In this document: in pieces, positions 51,541 through 63,926 of the stretch | Numbering within the stretch: position 1 is the stretch's first letter | Layout: each line of letters begins with the position of its first letter | Assembly: GCA_003545705.1 (NCBI GenBank) | Contig: QVLQ01000011.1 | Coordinates: 1,086,597-1,150,596, forward strand | Source of the DNA: Acidomyces sp. 'richmondensis' | Taxonomy: Eukaryota; Ascomycota; Dothideomycetes; Mycosphaerellales; Teratosphaeriaceae | Direction: 5' to 3' | Length of the DNA: 64,000 bases | Notes under the pieces: model-generated | What the model was told of the DNA's origin: nothing | Databases searched by the model: none | Seen by the model: only the letters and a program-made list of their open reading frames with translations | Position numbers and translations under genes: made by a program

Positions 51541-53093
51541 GTGTTATTTGCCTTTTTGGTCGCCGCTAGTCTGTTGCAGCCCGTCGTCAGCTATGTGGTT
51601 GATCACAAGAACCTCCGCAAGTTTCCGGCCCCGGGTATTGCCGGAGCCACTTCGTTATGGCGTATTTGGCATAACCTCCGCAACCGCCACTATCTGGCAA
51701 TTCAAAGAGCGTATAATAGACTTGGGTCGCATGTCCGAATAGCACCTAACCACATCTCAGTGCTTAGTCCGCAAGCGGCGGTCGATATTTATGGCTATGG
51801 AGCCAACATGCTTAAAGATGCCTGGTATGACGGAGGCGCTAGGCCGTACCGGCATATAGCAGATGTCCGTGTAAAGGCCGAGCACCAAGCTAAACGGAAG
51901 GCTTTGGCCTATGTATTCGCACAGAAGACAATCGCCAACCTAGAGCCCGTTATAGTCGATGCGATCTTAAGACTAGTTACGGAAATTGACAAACACATTG
52001 CTACCTAAAACCCGATCAATATGCGGCGGTATATGAACTACTTCACTATTGATTTGTTTGCGGAACTACTCTATGGTCGCAGTCTTCGCTGTCTCGAGCG
52101 CGGGAATGATACAGTGGACGCCGAAACACTAGATGGGAGAATTTACAAAGCGCCGTTCATCCAATCTTTGCTTGATGCGACAGTTATCAATATAGTGCTC
52201 GGTATATGGTTCGCAATTGTGTATGCGGCGAGGGCAATTCCGTATTCGAGGCAAACGAACTAACAACTTCTGCACAAGGTATAGAAGCTGGACTTCTGCC
52301 GCTCACTCGACGATTGTTCGCCTAGCACCCTTTCAGAAAGGCTGGCGTAGATTACGAGAACATTATCTATTACAACACAAACGCAAGATTGCGTATTCCG
52401 GCGGCCGGAGATGACATCTTCTCGAAACTGCTTAAAGACAACAAAGGTCTTGACCTCAATTTCACCACTGGAGACTTATTAGCGGAATGCTTAGTCTTAA
52501 TGAATGCTAGAACAGAGACGACTATAGCTGCTTTTACGAATACACTCTACCTAATCTACAAACACCCTAAGGTCCTTTACAGATTGAGGATCGAGCTCGA
52601 TGCCGCTTGCCCAGCAGAAGGAATTGCCTTATATAAGACGCTCGCGCAACTGCCCTACCTTAAAGCATGCGTCGAAGAATCTCTTCGCGTAAGACCCCCG
52701 TCCTCATTTGGCCTACTACGAGTGGTTCCCAAAGGCGGCCGGATGATTGCTAGCAAGTGGATTGACGAGGGAGTCACTGTCTCTGTTCCCACTTATTCAC
52801 TTTTGAGAGATGAAGTGGCCTTCGACGAACCCGAGCGATACATTCCCGAGCGCTAGTTGACGGAAGATTAGGCGAAGAAAGATCGCATGATGAAGAGCTA
52901 TTTACCCTTTAGCCTTAGGCCGCGGGCTTACATTGGTCGCAATATTGCATACTATAAGCAACTACTCGTTATCTCCACAATTGTGCGGTTATTCGATTTT
53001 GAAATCCCCAAAGAGTTCGAGCTTCAGATAATCGAGCGATTCAACTTAAATCCGGGCGAAATAAATCTTATATACTATAGAAGGAGATTCTGA
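51541..53093 (+). pseudogene. Cytochrome P450 pseudogene lacking the haem-ligand cysteine
   Basis: The start MLFAFLVAASLLQPVVSYVV is a membrane anchor. Then come FPAPGIAGATSLWRIW (Pro-rich hinge) and LGSHVRIAPNHISVLSP. The I-helix region has ECLVLMNARTETT, the K-helix ExxR is in EESLRVRPPSS, and the PERF-like segment is DEPERYIPER. The haem loop reads FSLRPRAYIGRNIAY, where FSxGxRxCxG is expected: Gly is now Arg and the Cys that binds iron is now Tyr, both G-to-A changes. TAA at 52006, a frame change near 52240 and TAGs at 52319, 52855 and 52870 confirm it is dead. The layout resembles fungal P450s of secondary metabolism or detoxification; the subfamily cannot be told. Confidence 0.88.
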
Positions 53094-53710
53094 TCTCTGC
53101 TTTGTGTTTCGAACGGTATTACATTACAGGTGCAATCCTAAGAATTTAATTTCTTGTAGAGAGAGAGAAAAAGGAGTGAGGACTACTGAAACCTAGTAGC
53201 TATAGTGGAATTTATGAAATTGTTGCTATCTAAGACTGTATTGGTATATACAAGATATTTACTTACTCCATTCTACTATATTAGTTAGAAAAATAGCTTC
53301 TCTCCAACCGATATTAGAATATATTCATTAGAATCAAAATTAGGCTAAGAAAACATATCGGTGCCTTTCAAACATTGAAACTAATAATTGATATAAGAAT
53401 AAGACTATACTTCGCTTCCTCTACGCTATAGACTCTAGAGAACACTTTATTAGAGTCCTTACCGAATTGTATCTCTTTATATGCGACCCTGAGTTTTCAA
53501 GCTATATAAGGCTATACAAATGAAAATTATTGAGCTTATAATTAGGCTCGTATAAACGATAGATTAAAGTATAAGAATATCCAGTTTAGTAACGAAACAT
53601 TCGCTCTTACTTTCTAAGGCTACCTTCGAAAGTCGGTTCACGACAGGTTAACTTGAAGAGAAGATAGTTTACAGCACTCTCAGAATGTATTTTCTATGTC
53701 GACACTAAGC
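53094..53710. other. AT-rich spacer between the P450 and regulator pseudogenes
   Basis: About 0.6 kb rich in TATA/TAGA strings and without coding signals. It may be a RIP-degraded intergenic region holding the 3' ends of two convergent former genes. Confidence 0.45.
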
Positions 53711-55788
53711 TTAGGAAAGAAATTTAGCACTAAGATTGTTTGCGTCCGTTAGTATATATCTGCCGAATATACGAATTAAACTATGTATACAGCTTAGCTC
53801 CAAATTATTATCTAAGAGTTCGTTAAGGTGATCAACATTCCAACTGTACTCATCAAGATCGATTATAGAGGCGTCGACAGGTTTATTGTATAAGCGCCAT
53901 AATAGGTCACCTAATTCTTCAACCTCGTTCAGGTCGTTACTTTCGTACATTGTCTGTTTCCCAGCGTTCGCGGTTCCGGCCACATCTTGTTGTACGGCCG
54001 CAGATGGGCTACCTCCGCTACGTCCTGCGTCTGGCTCCCCTGCATGTAGGCTTCGCGCTTCAAAAAGACTTTTCCGGGCTAACTCTGCTATTACGGCAGC
54101 GGACTAATAGAATTCGCTTATATCTCTTAAATGTCGCAAATTTTGAAGTACTTTCCGTCGAGCAATAGTCTGAAATTTTAACACGCGGCTATAACGTATT
54201 TGCCGATGCGCTGTGCTTAAGGATAGCGAAATTGCATATAGTACATAGGGAAGAAGCACTAGCTTACGCGCCGTGTCGTCCTCAAGAATAGACGTGATTT
54301 AAGCTGCTGAAAGAGTCTGTCGCGCGTACGGGGCGAGAAAACCACGATTCGACGCGATAGTCTGACTCCGGCATAACAAAATACCGACTGCATGATAAAA
54401 GAGCTCCAGTGTTTCTGCCGAGATTTAGTTATATGGGAATGCAATGCATCGACCAGAAGCTCACCTATCAGATGTGTTGGCAGTTTCAGCGCCTCACACT
54501 CGCCCAACACGTCCTCGAAAGACGGAAAGTCGGAGGTCGGAATTTTGATAGAAGTACAGTTTGGCCTATAAAGCTCGATAGCACGTTCGAGCAGTGCAGA
54601 AATACGAACAAAGACTCTGAAACTAGGTGTGTTCTGCCTCGAGCGCTCTAACGGAGTGACTGACATATCATGATTCTAAATGATAACCGGACGACCTTGT
54701 ATAGCAGCGTAAAGCCTATCAATTGCCCACACGTAGCAAAACAGATCATCCAGGATAGACTTATCCCCGTTATTGTGTTGTTTCTAGTAGAGACCGATAG
54801 TAAAGGACAAATGCGCAGCGCGGACGAAGAACTAGCAGTGAAGCTCTAGAGCATCGCGGGTATACGCAAAGAGTGACATTATAGCGAGGGTCCGGATTAA
54901 AACTGCTCTGTCGGTAGTAAGTGCGAGCTCAATATTCAAACGCATCGCTCCAAGAAGTTTCCGACCGAATTCGGCTGGTAACAATAGTCCATTATAAGCC
55001 GACAGCCAAAGATGATCCCGGACAGCCGGGTTGGTGTGCACAGCGAGACAGACGGCTTAGGATTGAAGGATGTTTGAGCCATCGTTATGTTCACGACCTT
55101 GATAGCTGCTTTAGTCAATTACAGGCAAAACTAGGTGAACGTTCTCGAAGTAGAACAATTCCATTGTACGAAAGTAAGCCTCCGGCGGCCGTATCGCCAA
55201 GCACTGTTCCTCTATGATTGGCAGCAATAAGCGACGGGTGAGTTGAGAGCAGTGATAAAAAAGACTAGAGGCCCCAAATCCTGTAAGTGCTCCTGGTTTG
55301 GGACTTGACGGAGCGCTATCATGCTCCTCAACATGCCACACGCCTACGCTGTTCCCTAACGGTTTCTTACGGCCATCACTAGGACTGCGCAGCTCTCGTT
55401 CCGGATTGAGGTCTCCTATGAAGCGAGGATAAGTTCGTTTGGCAGTTGCGCGGCTTGTTGCACCTCCTCGTGCGCTAGCAGTCTCTGCTTGAGCTCCGCG
55501 ACGTCCATTTTCAGCCGTTCGGCGCGACGTCCGGTCCGATTGTGCGAGTGATCTACACTAGGTGACATTGCTAGCCTCATTAGGATTATAATTGATAGAA
55601 CCTTCTGGAGCTGTAGCAGTGCCAGTTGTCACGCCGCAATCGTCCAGATTATGGCTATGCTCGCATCGCTTTTTCTTTCGGCGGCAATTATGGCAGGCAC
55701 GCTCGGCCGGGCGCTTCTTCGGGTGCGACTGTCGATACTCGTCATCGACAAATATTACAGATCGGAACGGATTCGACTTTTGCGACAT
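53711..55788 (-). pseudogene. Zn2Cys6 fungal transcription factor pseudogene
   Basis: Read on the minus strand from 55788: KKRPAERACHNCRRKKKRCEHSH is the first half of a Zn2Cys6 cluster, followed by a degenerate second half. Further down are SLFYHCSQLTRRLL...FYFENVHLVLPVID (55341-55111) and the fungal_trans middle domain: CTNPAVRDHLWLSAYNGL-type helices, HLSFTIGL, CYVWAIDRLYAAIQGRPVII and MSVTPLERSRQNTPSFRVFVRI (54666-54259). The last piece at 53983-53711 may be the C-terminus. The pieces lie in different frames separated by stops, so introns and mutations are mixed. Such regulators usually control neighbouring genes; here P450 and transporter relics flank it. Confidence 0.8.
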
Positions 55789-55914
55789 GATTGAAAGGTA
55801 GGTTGAATGAAAGGGGCGTCTCCGGGTCGGCGAGGCTGATTTCAGCGCGAAACGGGCTTTCCATTCTTATAACGTCCGCCCCGGTCTAACCGCATTGATT
55901 CTCTCCGACAGGTT

Positions 55915-57686
55915 ATGTACTCTCGGAAGCTCGACAACACCTTCGGCCTCCTCGTTTTAGAACATTTCTCTAAACGCAAAAATGATATTTATCTCACCCT
56001 ATTCCCACCAGAGGGCAGGCACTGGCCGAAACTATCTCCAACTCATATTGTTTCCTGGCTCCGAATTCAACAAGACCTGTATGAAACTAGGTTCAAAATG
56101 AATGCGCTAAATCTTTCCGTCGATTGGAAATCGCACCGCTAGGCTATCTTTTATTGTCTCGTAGCAACAATCGGGGCCTGCTGCTACGGCTACGATGTAC
56201 GACAGCTTCCTAGTAAACGCTGACGGTGTTATAAAAGCTGACTAAGATGATGCAGACCTTATATTATACCGGCATCCAAGGAATGGTCGACTTCAAGAGA
56301 GACTATGGCCACAGTAAGGGCGATGGAACTTACGTCCTCCTAACCACATTCCTTGCTGTATCCGCCTCCATCATTTACGTTGGTGAATTCTCTGGATCTC
56401 TTTTGGCGGGACCGATCAACGACCTCTTTAGACGTCGTACGGTCTTTTTAAGCGTATCACTATGTATAATCGTTAGTGCAGTCATCTAAGTCAACGCGTA
56501 CGGCATTTACGGCGTGTTCTATACTGGGAGGATCTTTGTTGGCCTTGGAATCGGGCAGTTCACCGCCACTTCTCTTATGTATATTGTAGACGTCCCCCCT
56601 GCGCCGATCCGAGGCCCCGCTCTTATAATGTTTCAATTTATGCAATCGGTCGCTCAGTTTTTGGGTGCCTACGTCAACTAGGGGACCAAGGGTATTAACG
56701 GTACGGCCTCCTATCGACTTCCTATAGGTCTCCTGATTGCTCTCCTATTAGCGATGTTACTCTGTCTTCCTTTTACACCAGAAAGTCCTGTCTGGCTCGT
56801 TTACAAAGGCAAGTTCAAGAAGGCTAGAAAATCTCTCGAAAAAATAAATCGAAGTTTTGCGGGCTACAACTCTGAAAGAGACCTTGAGATTATAAGCGAG
56901 CGAGTCAGACACGAGCAGGATATAGCTGCTGAGTCTAGTTGGTCGTCATTGCTCAAAAGCCCAGAGGAAAGGCGCAAACTACTCTACGCTTACGGCGCTA
57001 TGTTTACGCAACAAATCAATAGTATACAATTCTGGTACACCTATAGCGTAGTTTTCGCGCAATCGATTGGAGTTGGCGCTCCGTTCACGATTAACGTCAT
57101 CATTTATGTCGTCTAGATCATCACTATCGGCCTTTCAGTTATCCTTAGTAACAAGATAAGCCGCCGGAAAAACCTCATCATTTGCACACTCGGAATGATA
57201 ATCTCGCTACTAGCAGTCGGTGGGCTCGGCACGATGCGTCGGGGGGGAGATTTCTCTCGCGGCGTAGGGATTGGAATCGTAGTCTTTACGTTCTGCAATG
57301 TCGTCTTTTTCAACTTTTCGATCGGCATACTATTATACACTATCGCATCAGAAATGTCCGTTGGCCGCAACAGGAGCAAGATCACCGCATCTGCTATAGG
57401 CACCTTCTTCTTAACGGTCTGGCTGATAGTCTTTACCAGCCTATATATGTATTACACGGCCGATCTTGGTCCTATACTCGGGTTTGTCTACGCTGGCACG
57501 AGTCTTGTCACTCTAGCATACGCGTAGTTCTATATTGGCGAAACAGCAAACAGGACTAACGCTGAGTTGGATTACTTCTTCCACAATGGTATCCCTATGC
57601 GCAAGTAGAAGACCTTTGAGTTCCGTGAAACTGAGGCACTAGCTCGGACTATGTCGGACGCGTACAAACACAACTTTGTATCTTAA
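55915..57686 (+). pseudogene. MFS sugar-transporter-like pseudogene
   Basis: After a degenerate N-terminal piece (55915-56140) the main frame (56247-57686) shows YGHSKGDGTYVLLTTFLAV, FSGSLLAGPINDLFRRRTVFLSVSLCI (the G-x3-D-R/K-R-R loop of MFS), YTGRIFVGLGIGQFTATSLMYIVDVPPAPIRG, TPESPVWLVYKGKFKKARKSL (PESPxWLxxK signature of sugar porters), and transmembrane segments to FVYAGTSLVTLAYA. The end NRTNAELDYFFHNGIPMRK...F is the usual ELDEMFxxxIPxRKFxxY tail. TAA/TAG at 56488, 56681, 57114, 57525 and 57606 break it, mostly at Gln or Trp. Probably once a plasma-membrane sugar or related solute importer. Confidence 0.88.
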
Positions 57687-57842
57687 TATATAGAGACAAA
57701 AGCATAACGAGGTAGACTAAAGAGCTAGGTGGCTATTAGCTTTTATAGGTCCAAAATACGAAGTCTCTTTCTATCTTAGCAGTTTAATTTCATTCTTATA
57801 TTATTAGTTATAGACCGGAAAATTACTAGTGCAGAATGTTCT

Positions 57843-57948
57843 AGGAGTTTAGGAAGGGAATATATAAAAATGTGTAGTAGCCTCTGTAGTTAAAAGAATC
57901 AAGTAGGCCTAGACATCTTGAACACCTTATCTCCAATAGTATCTAACC
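57843..57948 (+). repeat. Partial copia LTR, plus orientation
   Basis: From about 57843 to 57948 the sequence follows the last half of the copia LTR (GAGTTTAGGAAGGGAATATATAA...AGAATCAAGTAGGCCTAGACATCTTGAACACC...CTCCAATA), with about one change in ten. No left half is present. Confidence 0.7.
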
Positions 57949-58295
57949 AAACCTACGGCTGCTCTTGCAACAAGAATTTTGACATTTCACCGTTGACCGT
58001 ATAATGGATCTACGTCCTTAATAATCTAGTAAGTGCTTTATATAAATCGCGACGGACTACGGCAGCAATCATTATTACTAATGTGAGGAAAGAACTATAA
58101 CGGCCTGCAGGGGAGGAGTAGTATAGACAAATAGTAATATAAATAATGGACGTTATAAAGTGTAGAGCATAAAGCTGATTGATGTTGCTAAAGGAACCGT
58201 TAAATAGCGATTACAAACTAGAAAAACTATATTTAGATCGAGTGTCCTTGAAGCATCAATCGCTCATTTAGGATAGGACCGCGTAATTTTGACCG
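57949..58295. other. Spacer without recognised features
   Basis: About 350 bp of AT-rich sequence between an LTR fragment and the NmrA-like pseudogene. I see no frame or repeat. Confidence 0.4.
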
Positions 58296-58914
58296 CTAAT
58301 CGCTAAACCGCTTTGTGTTTGCCTTAACCTAGTCTTCGAAGCTCGTAGGCACCCGTCCGGTGTATGTTTCAACATTTTTCACACCTTCCTCGTACTTTAC
58401 GCGGTGAGAATTTACCTCGTTTTTTGAGAGGCTTGAGACTCTGATCATATACTCCGCAAACGGCTTCGGGGGTGCCTTGTTTAGCATAATGATCTAGAGC
58501 TTGCTAGGAGTCCATTTCCGTAATGTGCACATTTTTTCCCAGCAATTCCCTAACCCTCTTAATGGTATTGCCTTGCTCGATGAGTTGCGGGCCATATAGA
58601 TATACGGCATGCTATCCATTACGAGGCCCTATGGCAAGAATTATTCCGCTGACTTCACCTATGTCAATAGGAGTAACAGCATCTATTTCCCAATAAGGGG
58701 CAAAAATTGACACATCGCCTGCTATGATGCTAGCTCTATATCTCAGCAAATTTGTCGCAAAAGCTCCCGGGCGCAGTGCAACAAAGTTTTCGATCCCGAA
58801 GACTTCCTCGAGGTTAATCTCGACCTGGGCATACACGTATAGAATGATCTCACTAGGCGCAATGTCCCGTAGCTCGCCGCGAATCGTAAAGCTGCTTAAA
58901 AACAGTAACGTAGA
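58296..58914 (-). pseudogene. NmrA-like NAD(P)-binding protein pseudogene, 5' part cut by a transposon end
   Basis: On the minus strand: ENFVALRPGAFATNLLRYRASIIAGDVSIFAPYWEIDAVTPIDIGEVSGIILAIGP, then VYLYGPQLIEQGNTIKRVRELLGKNVHITEMDS, a stop, a frame change, and the C-terminus NEVNSHRVKYEEGVKNVETYTGRVPTSFED ending at TAG 58296. This follows the second half of NmrA-family/atypical short-chain dehydrogenase-like proteins (LRPGxFxxN, then LTGP, then a helix-rich end). The nucleotide-binding N-terminus (GxxGxxG) is missing because a pogo-family end begins at 58917. Confidence 0.78.
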
Positions 58915-58916
58915 TA

Positions 58917-59160
58917 ACGGGGAAGTGCCGCAGACCCCGAAGTGCCGCACAAAATTCGACCTTAGTACCGTTAAAAGCTATCTTCGTTGCGCAACTACAA
59001 TATATTCTCCTTCCAAATCTTCGGATAGAATTTCGAGTACTTCCTCTTCCTCCTCTTCAATTTTACGAGTCGTCGATTTCATACGTTGTCGTTTTTTCGA
59101 CTTCTTTATTAATATCTCTACTTCGGCTTCAACAATCTAATACCCACCCAAATCTCGACC
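58917..59160 (-). mobile_element. Terminal fragment of a third pogo/Fot1-type element
   Basis: The TA at 58915-58916 is followed by ACGGGGAAGTGCCGCAGACC, GC-rich and resembling a terminal inverted repeat. Inside, on the minus strand, the frame ends KKSKKRQRMKS...EEEEEEVLEILSEDLEGEYIVVAQRR with stop at 58978. That is the same basic-then-acidic tail, ending in IVVA, as the intact transposase at 35262. Only the C-terminal end remains. It interrupts the NmrA-like gene. Confidence 0.72.
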
Positions 59161-59405
59161 AAAACCGGACGAAATTCGAAGCTGATTACACCAAATTCAA
59201 GCGCTCGCGACGTACACCTTCGCGCCAAGCGCACGGCGCGCCGCCGGTGTTATCCATCGAGCTTTTGATAGCTCTATCTCACCAGAAACCAGACAAAAAA
59301 TTTTTTGAGGTGTTGCCAAGCCTTAGACCCTGAAATTTGAGTACTGGACCCTGAGGGCCTAAGGCACCAAATATGACCCTACCTAACAGCCAGAGAGGTA
59401 CAAGA
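59161..59405 (+). other. Probable 5' UTR/leader of LINE B copy 2, or spacer
   Basis: GC-rich at 59210-59260 (GCGCCAAGCGCACGGCGCGCCGCC), then a non-coding leader to the ORF1 start at 59406. Copy 1 has no such leader because it is fused to an LTR, so I cannot prove that this belongs to the LINE. Confidence 0.4.
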
Positions 59406-60797
59406 ATGGAAATGGAGATTGACAGCGAGGGACCTACCACTCCTAAAAAAATCATAGGCTGTAAAAGGCCTATTGAAACCCTACAGCGCCCCCGCGCTAA
59501 TGTAGCAAGACGTCAACTGATACCGGCAATACCTTTACTAAGCAAAAAGACCCTGTTGTAAGCTAAACAAAATAAAGAAGACAGTTCAGAGGAAGAGGAG
59601 GAGGGTGATGAGGAAGAGGAGGAGGAGGAGGAAAAGGAGGGAGAGAAAGAGGAGGAAATCAACAGAGAGAAAGAAAAAGAGGTATCAAGCCTTATTTATA
59701 AGGCTAGAGACCTTATCGTTAAGGTAGCAAGCCTTACAAAAAATCGCTAAGAACAGACTAATCTCCTTAACCTGGTACACATCTTCAGGGAATATACGGA
59801 GCAAGGCACAGTACTCTCTAGTACTAAGCTTATTGCTAATAGAGCAAGCGAACTTACGGCAGTCGCTAAGGCAGCTACTAGCGCTATCCGTACCCAAACA
59901 GCTACATACGCTGACGCAGTAAAGGCTGGTGCTAAGCCAGGCGTCAATCCGGTAATACAACAGGCAGGGAGGAGCAACCAATCCCAATCCCAAGCCGAGA
60001 GAACAAGCCCTAAGGAGACGTTAAAAACTGAGTCAATTGTAGTCTCTCTAAAAGGGGAAGCTAGTAAAGATATAGGCGCTGACTTCTTCAACCTAAGGAA
60101 CAGGGTAAATAAGGCGATAGGAGGACCGGCAGTTGCCTCTATCCGCTGGACCCTAAATAAGGAGAAGCCAAACCTTATCCTCACCCTCATATACGAGTAC
60201 CCGGCCAGTAGGGTGCTAGTAAGCTTTAATAAGTGGCAGAGTGTTCTAATAGCCGACAGTACTATAGCTAATACTAACTGGCATAAAGGGCTAATACACG
60301 GAGCCCCTACCTCAGTGTTCAATACTGAAGGAGGAATGGACCTTATCGTAGACGAGATCAAGACATTCAACCAGGGCTTAGAGCCAGTAGGGGTTCCCTA
60401 TTGGCTTATATCCAAAGAACACCGGCAAAACCAACGAGCAGGCACAGTTATAGTAGCCTTTAAATCCGAAAAAGAGGCTAACACCGTTATACGACATGGT
60501 ATATTAATTGCCGGTCTCCGCCTTAAAGCTGAGAAGATGCTACGGACCCCTAGAACCTCGTAATGTTCTAGGTGCCTAGGCTTCGGGCATAGGGACATTA
60601 AATGCCGTAAGGCATTTAAATGCCGTCTATGCGCCGAGGAACATAGCTCTAAACAACACAAATGCGGAGCCTGTAGATCAACTAAGCTATGCCAACATAT
60701 AAAGGCTAGGTGCTTCAACTGTAGCGGCAAACATACGGCGGACTCTAAGGACTGCAAGACCTACCTAACTATTAGAAATGTTAGAAAGGAATCTTAA
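59406..60797 (+). pseudogene. LINE B copy 2 ORF1, broken
   Basis: Same start (MEMEIDSEGPTTPKK) and Glu-rich region as copy 1. TAA stops at about 59559, 59748 and 60561 replace Gln codons. Unlike copy 1 the zinc-knuckle end is complete: CRSTKLCQHIKARCFNCSGKHTADSKDC, ending at TAA 60795. ORF2 starts at 60778, a 20-nt overlap. Confidence 0.82.
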
Positions 60798-63700
60798 AAT
60801 CTTTCAAATAAACGTAAACCGGAGCTCCTTAGCAACGGAAGGGGCTCTAGAATACGCTAGAGATCTGGATATAGACCTTATAGCAGTTCAAGAGCCTTGG
60901 ATAACAACTAGCGATAACAGAAACGACTACAGAAAAGCGCGCTCTATAACGTACCCGAGCTATAACTGTATAGTACCAAGTCCTACGAGCCCGAGTACAA
61001 GGCCCCGAACCCTCTTATACTTTAGGAAAGACCTAGGACTAGAGCTAGTACAAAAAGACCTCGGAGACTCAGACCTTCAGTCTATAGACATTAGGGATAA
61101 GCGGAACTAGCTAACCCTACTAAATATCTATAATGAAAGGGACGTGAATAATATCTGGACATTAGACAGAACACTCTATAAGCTCCCTATACCTAAGAGC
61201 ACTATACTTCTAGGGGATTTTAATATACACTATCCAGTTTGGGAACCTAGTACGGGTAGCCCTAGTCCTAGAGCTCAACTGTTTAAAGAGTGGCTAGATA
61301 GTAAGGACCTTTACCTATCTAACAGGATTGGAGAGGAGACCTTTTTTAGACCACATCTAGAGAGAGGGAGCGTCCTAGACCTTACCTTTACAAGAGGGAT
61401 CGAGACTATAAACTGGCAAACAACTCCAAATATAGGATTAGACCATCTAGGGATTACCTTCACAATAAGGGGGTCTAAGGACTCTAACTGCCTCTATACG
61501 ACGTCCCTAGGCAACAGATTCAATACTAAAAAGGCAGATTGGACACTCTTTAATAAAACCCTTAAAGAGGAAGCTGTTAAGAGCCCCTACCTTAGAGCAG
61601 CAATAGTAATAAGCAATATACGACCTGAAGAAATGCTAGAAGGAAAAGCACATCCTATATTAGAACACCTAGACAAAGCAGCTTCGGCCCTTACTAAGGC
61701 TATTTAGACGGCGTCAATAAAGAGTATTCCCTTACTGAAGATAAGCCTAAGATCAAAGCCCTAGTAGAACAGCGAACTGAAAGACCTTAGAAAGGCGTAT
61801 AACAAGGCCTACCGAGCCCTTCGGCGCTATTCTAAGCACCTGGAGGATATCCCCGAGAATAACCAGTATAGAGAATCCTATAAGACCTTAAGGAATTCCT
61901 ACTTCTAAGCAATTAAAGCAGCTAAACAGAACCACTAGAATAAATTCCTAGAGGGAGAGGACCCTACAACTATATATAAGGATATGTCCTATACTAAAGA
62001 TAACCAAAACAGCCTAATACCGACAATAAGCGGACAGGATTCCTTTAACGGCAAGTGTGAAGCCCTTAGGAAGGCACTATTCCCAAATCCCCCTACGACT
62101 AGTATAACTATACGGTAGAAAAGGTATAAAGCTAGTCCTAAGTAGGAGTAGCCTAAGCTCTTATCTAAGGAACTTCAAGATGCTTGTAGCAATACAGCTA
62201 TTAAAGGCAAGACACTAGGGCCAGACTCAATAACACAAGAAATAATTGCGAGGGCATACGCCGCTATTCCCGAGATATTCTACAATATCTATAGCTCGCT
62301 ATTAGATATAGGAATACATCCAAGAGCGTAGAAACAAGCTATCGGGGCTATCCTTAAGAAACCAGGGAAACCAGACTATTCCATCCCTAAGGCTTACAGG
62401 GTTATCTCCCTCCTAAACTGCCTAGGGAAGGTAAGCGAGCGGATCCTCGCGAAGCGGTTAGGATACCTCGCTAAGACTACCGACCTTCTATATCCTTCGC
62501 AGTTAGGGGGCCGTAAGAAGAAGTCCGCTATAGATGCAGCGTTTATACTAACGGACGAAGTATAAGCTAATAGGAGTAGAGGCCTTAAAACCTCTACCCT
62601 ATTCCTCGATATTAAAGGAGTATTTGACTACGTAGCTAAGGAACAACTGCTAGGGATCATGCACTAACTGAGACTACCAGCCTCCCTAATACTATGGACT
62701 CGGTCATTCCTAAGTAAGAGGACGCTCAAATTATCATTTAACGGAAATACGGAAGATACAAAGCCAATCAATACAGGAATACCGCAAGGGAGCCCTATAT
62801 CGCCAATCCTATTCCTTATCTATATAAGGGACTTATTCCTATATTCAGATAGAATTAAACCTATATCCTATATTGACGATATAGCCCTTATTGCGGCTTC
62901 ATCAAGCCTAAGGAAGAATATCAAACTGTTAGAGCAAGCTACTCAAACGCTATACACCTTAGGGCAAGAGAACGCTATTGAATTTGACTTAGCGAAAACC
63001 GAACTCCTACACTTCACAAAAGGGAAAGGATTGGAGACCCCTATTACCCTCCCAAACAACGAGGTTATTCAACCATCGCTTAAACTAGTGCGTTGGCTAG
63101 GAATCTGGTTTGACCCCTATTTAACCTTTAAAGAACACATCCGAATACGAGCATCACAGGCAAGACAAGCATTCTTGAGACTAGAGAGACTAGCTTACAC
63201 CGGAAGGGGCCTATCCGCTAAAGCTCTAAGGCAACTATACCGCGCGTGCATTATCAGTATTGCCGACTATGGATCCCCTATATGGTCTAACGGATCAACA
63301 GAACAAGCTAAGCCCTTACAGGCTATCCAAAACGCGGCCACTAAGAAAATCCTAGGAGTTTTTAAGACGGCGCCATCACAACCGTGTGAAGTAGAGGCTA
63401 GCCTACTACCACCCTCAATCCGGCTTACTAGGTCCCGACACCTATACGCCTTACGCTGCCTACAACTACATCAGCAACACCCTATTACGACTCGGATTGA
63501 GGCTATTAGAGTATCTAACAGATCCGCTAAACCAATACAGCTTCAGAGGCTAATAGAGGACCTAGACTATCTGGATAAAGATGACCTCTGTTACTATATC
63601 ACCCGGCTTAACCCCCATCATAACCCTCCCTGGAAAGAGCCCACAGAACCCCCGAAACCTAGAGGACCTCTAAATGGACAAAGACAGCTTAGCGAGCCCT

Positions 63701-63926
63701 AGCCGCCTAGAACTACACCTATACCTACACCTACACCTACTCAAGCTCGAACCTTAGTTATTCGTCTAATTAACAATTGGGCAGTTGCCGATTGGAAAAG
63801 GTTACTAGATATATATAAGGCAAAACAGATATCAGATCCTAAGGGCAACCCGCTAAGCTACAGCCGACTCTACGATTGGAAGCTAACCCTACAGCCTTCT
63901 TTAGGACCTCAGGGAGTAAGCCGTCA
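60778..63926 (+). pseudogene. LINE B copy 2 ORF2, many stops, 3' end replaced by telomere
   Basis: Endonuclease motifs VQEPWITT, ILLGDFNIHYPVWEP and LDHLGITFT are readable. The RT is present with YIDDIALI (about 62870) but carries about a dozen TAG/TAA stops (for example 61108, 61705, 61762-61767, 62117, 62141, 62330, 62562, 63700). The open piece 63031-63702 is the best preserved. The frame runs straight into the telomere repeat. Confidence 0.85.

Larger units (their letters stand above)
59406..63926 (+). mobile_element. LINE family B copy 2, heavily RIP-mutated, cut off by the telomere
   Basis: Follows copy 1 (38791-43330) closely from ORF1 to ORF2, with many extra C-to-T/G-to-A changes. 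Homology stops within ORF2 at GTAAGCCGTCAGGTTA (63915-63930), where copy 1 continues AATAGCGCC and copy 2 continues GGGTTAGGG. The last ~450 bp of the element (ORF2 tail with its CCHC motif, 3' UTR and AATC tail) are absent. Confidence 0.94.

Noticed and set aside
51541..57686. Treating the P450 and MFS stops as introns of live genes
   Set aside because: Many stops are single TAG/TAA at Trp/Gln positions within conserved blocks without splice sites nearby, and the P450 has lost its haem ligand.
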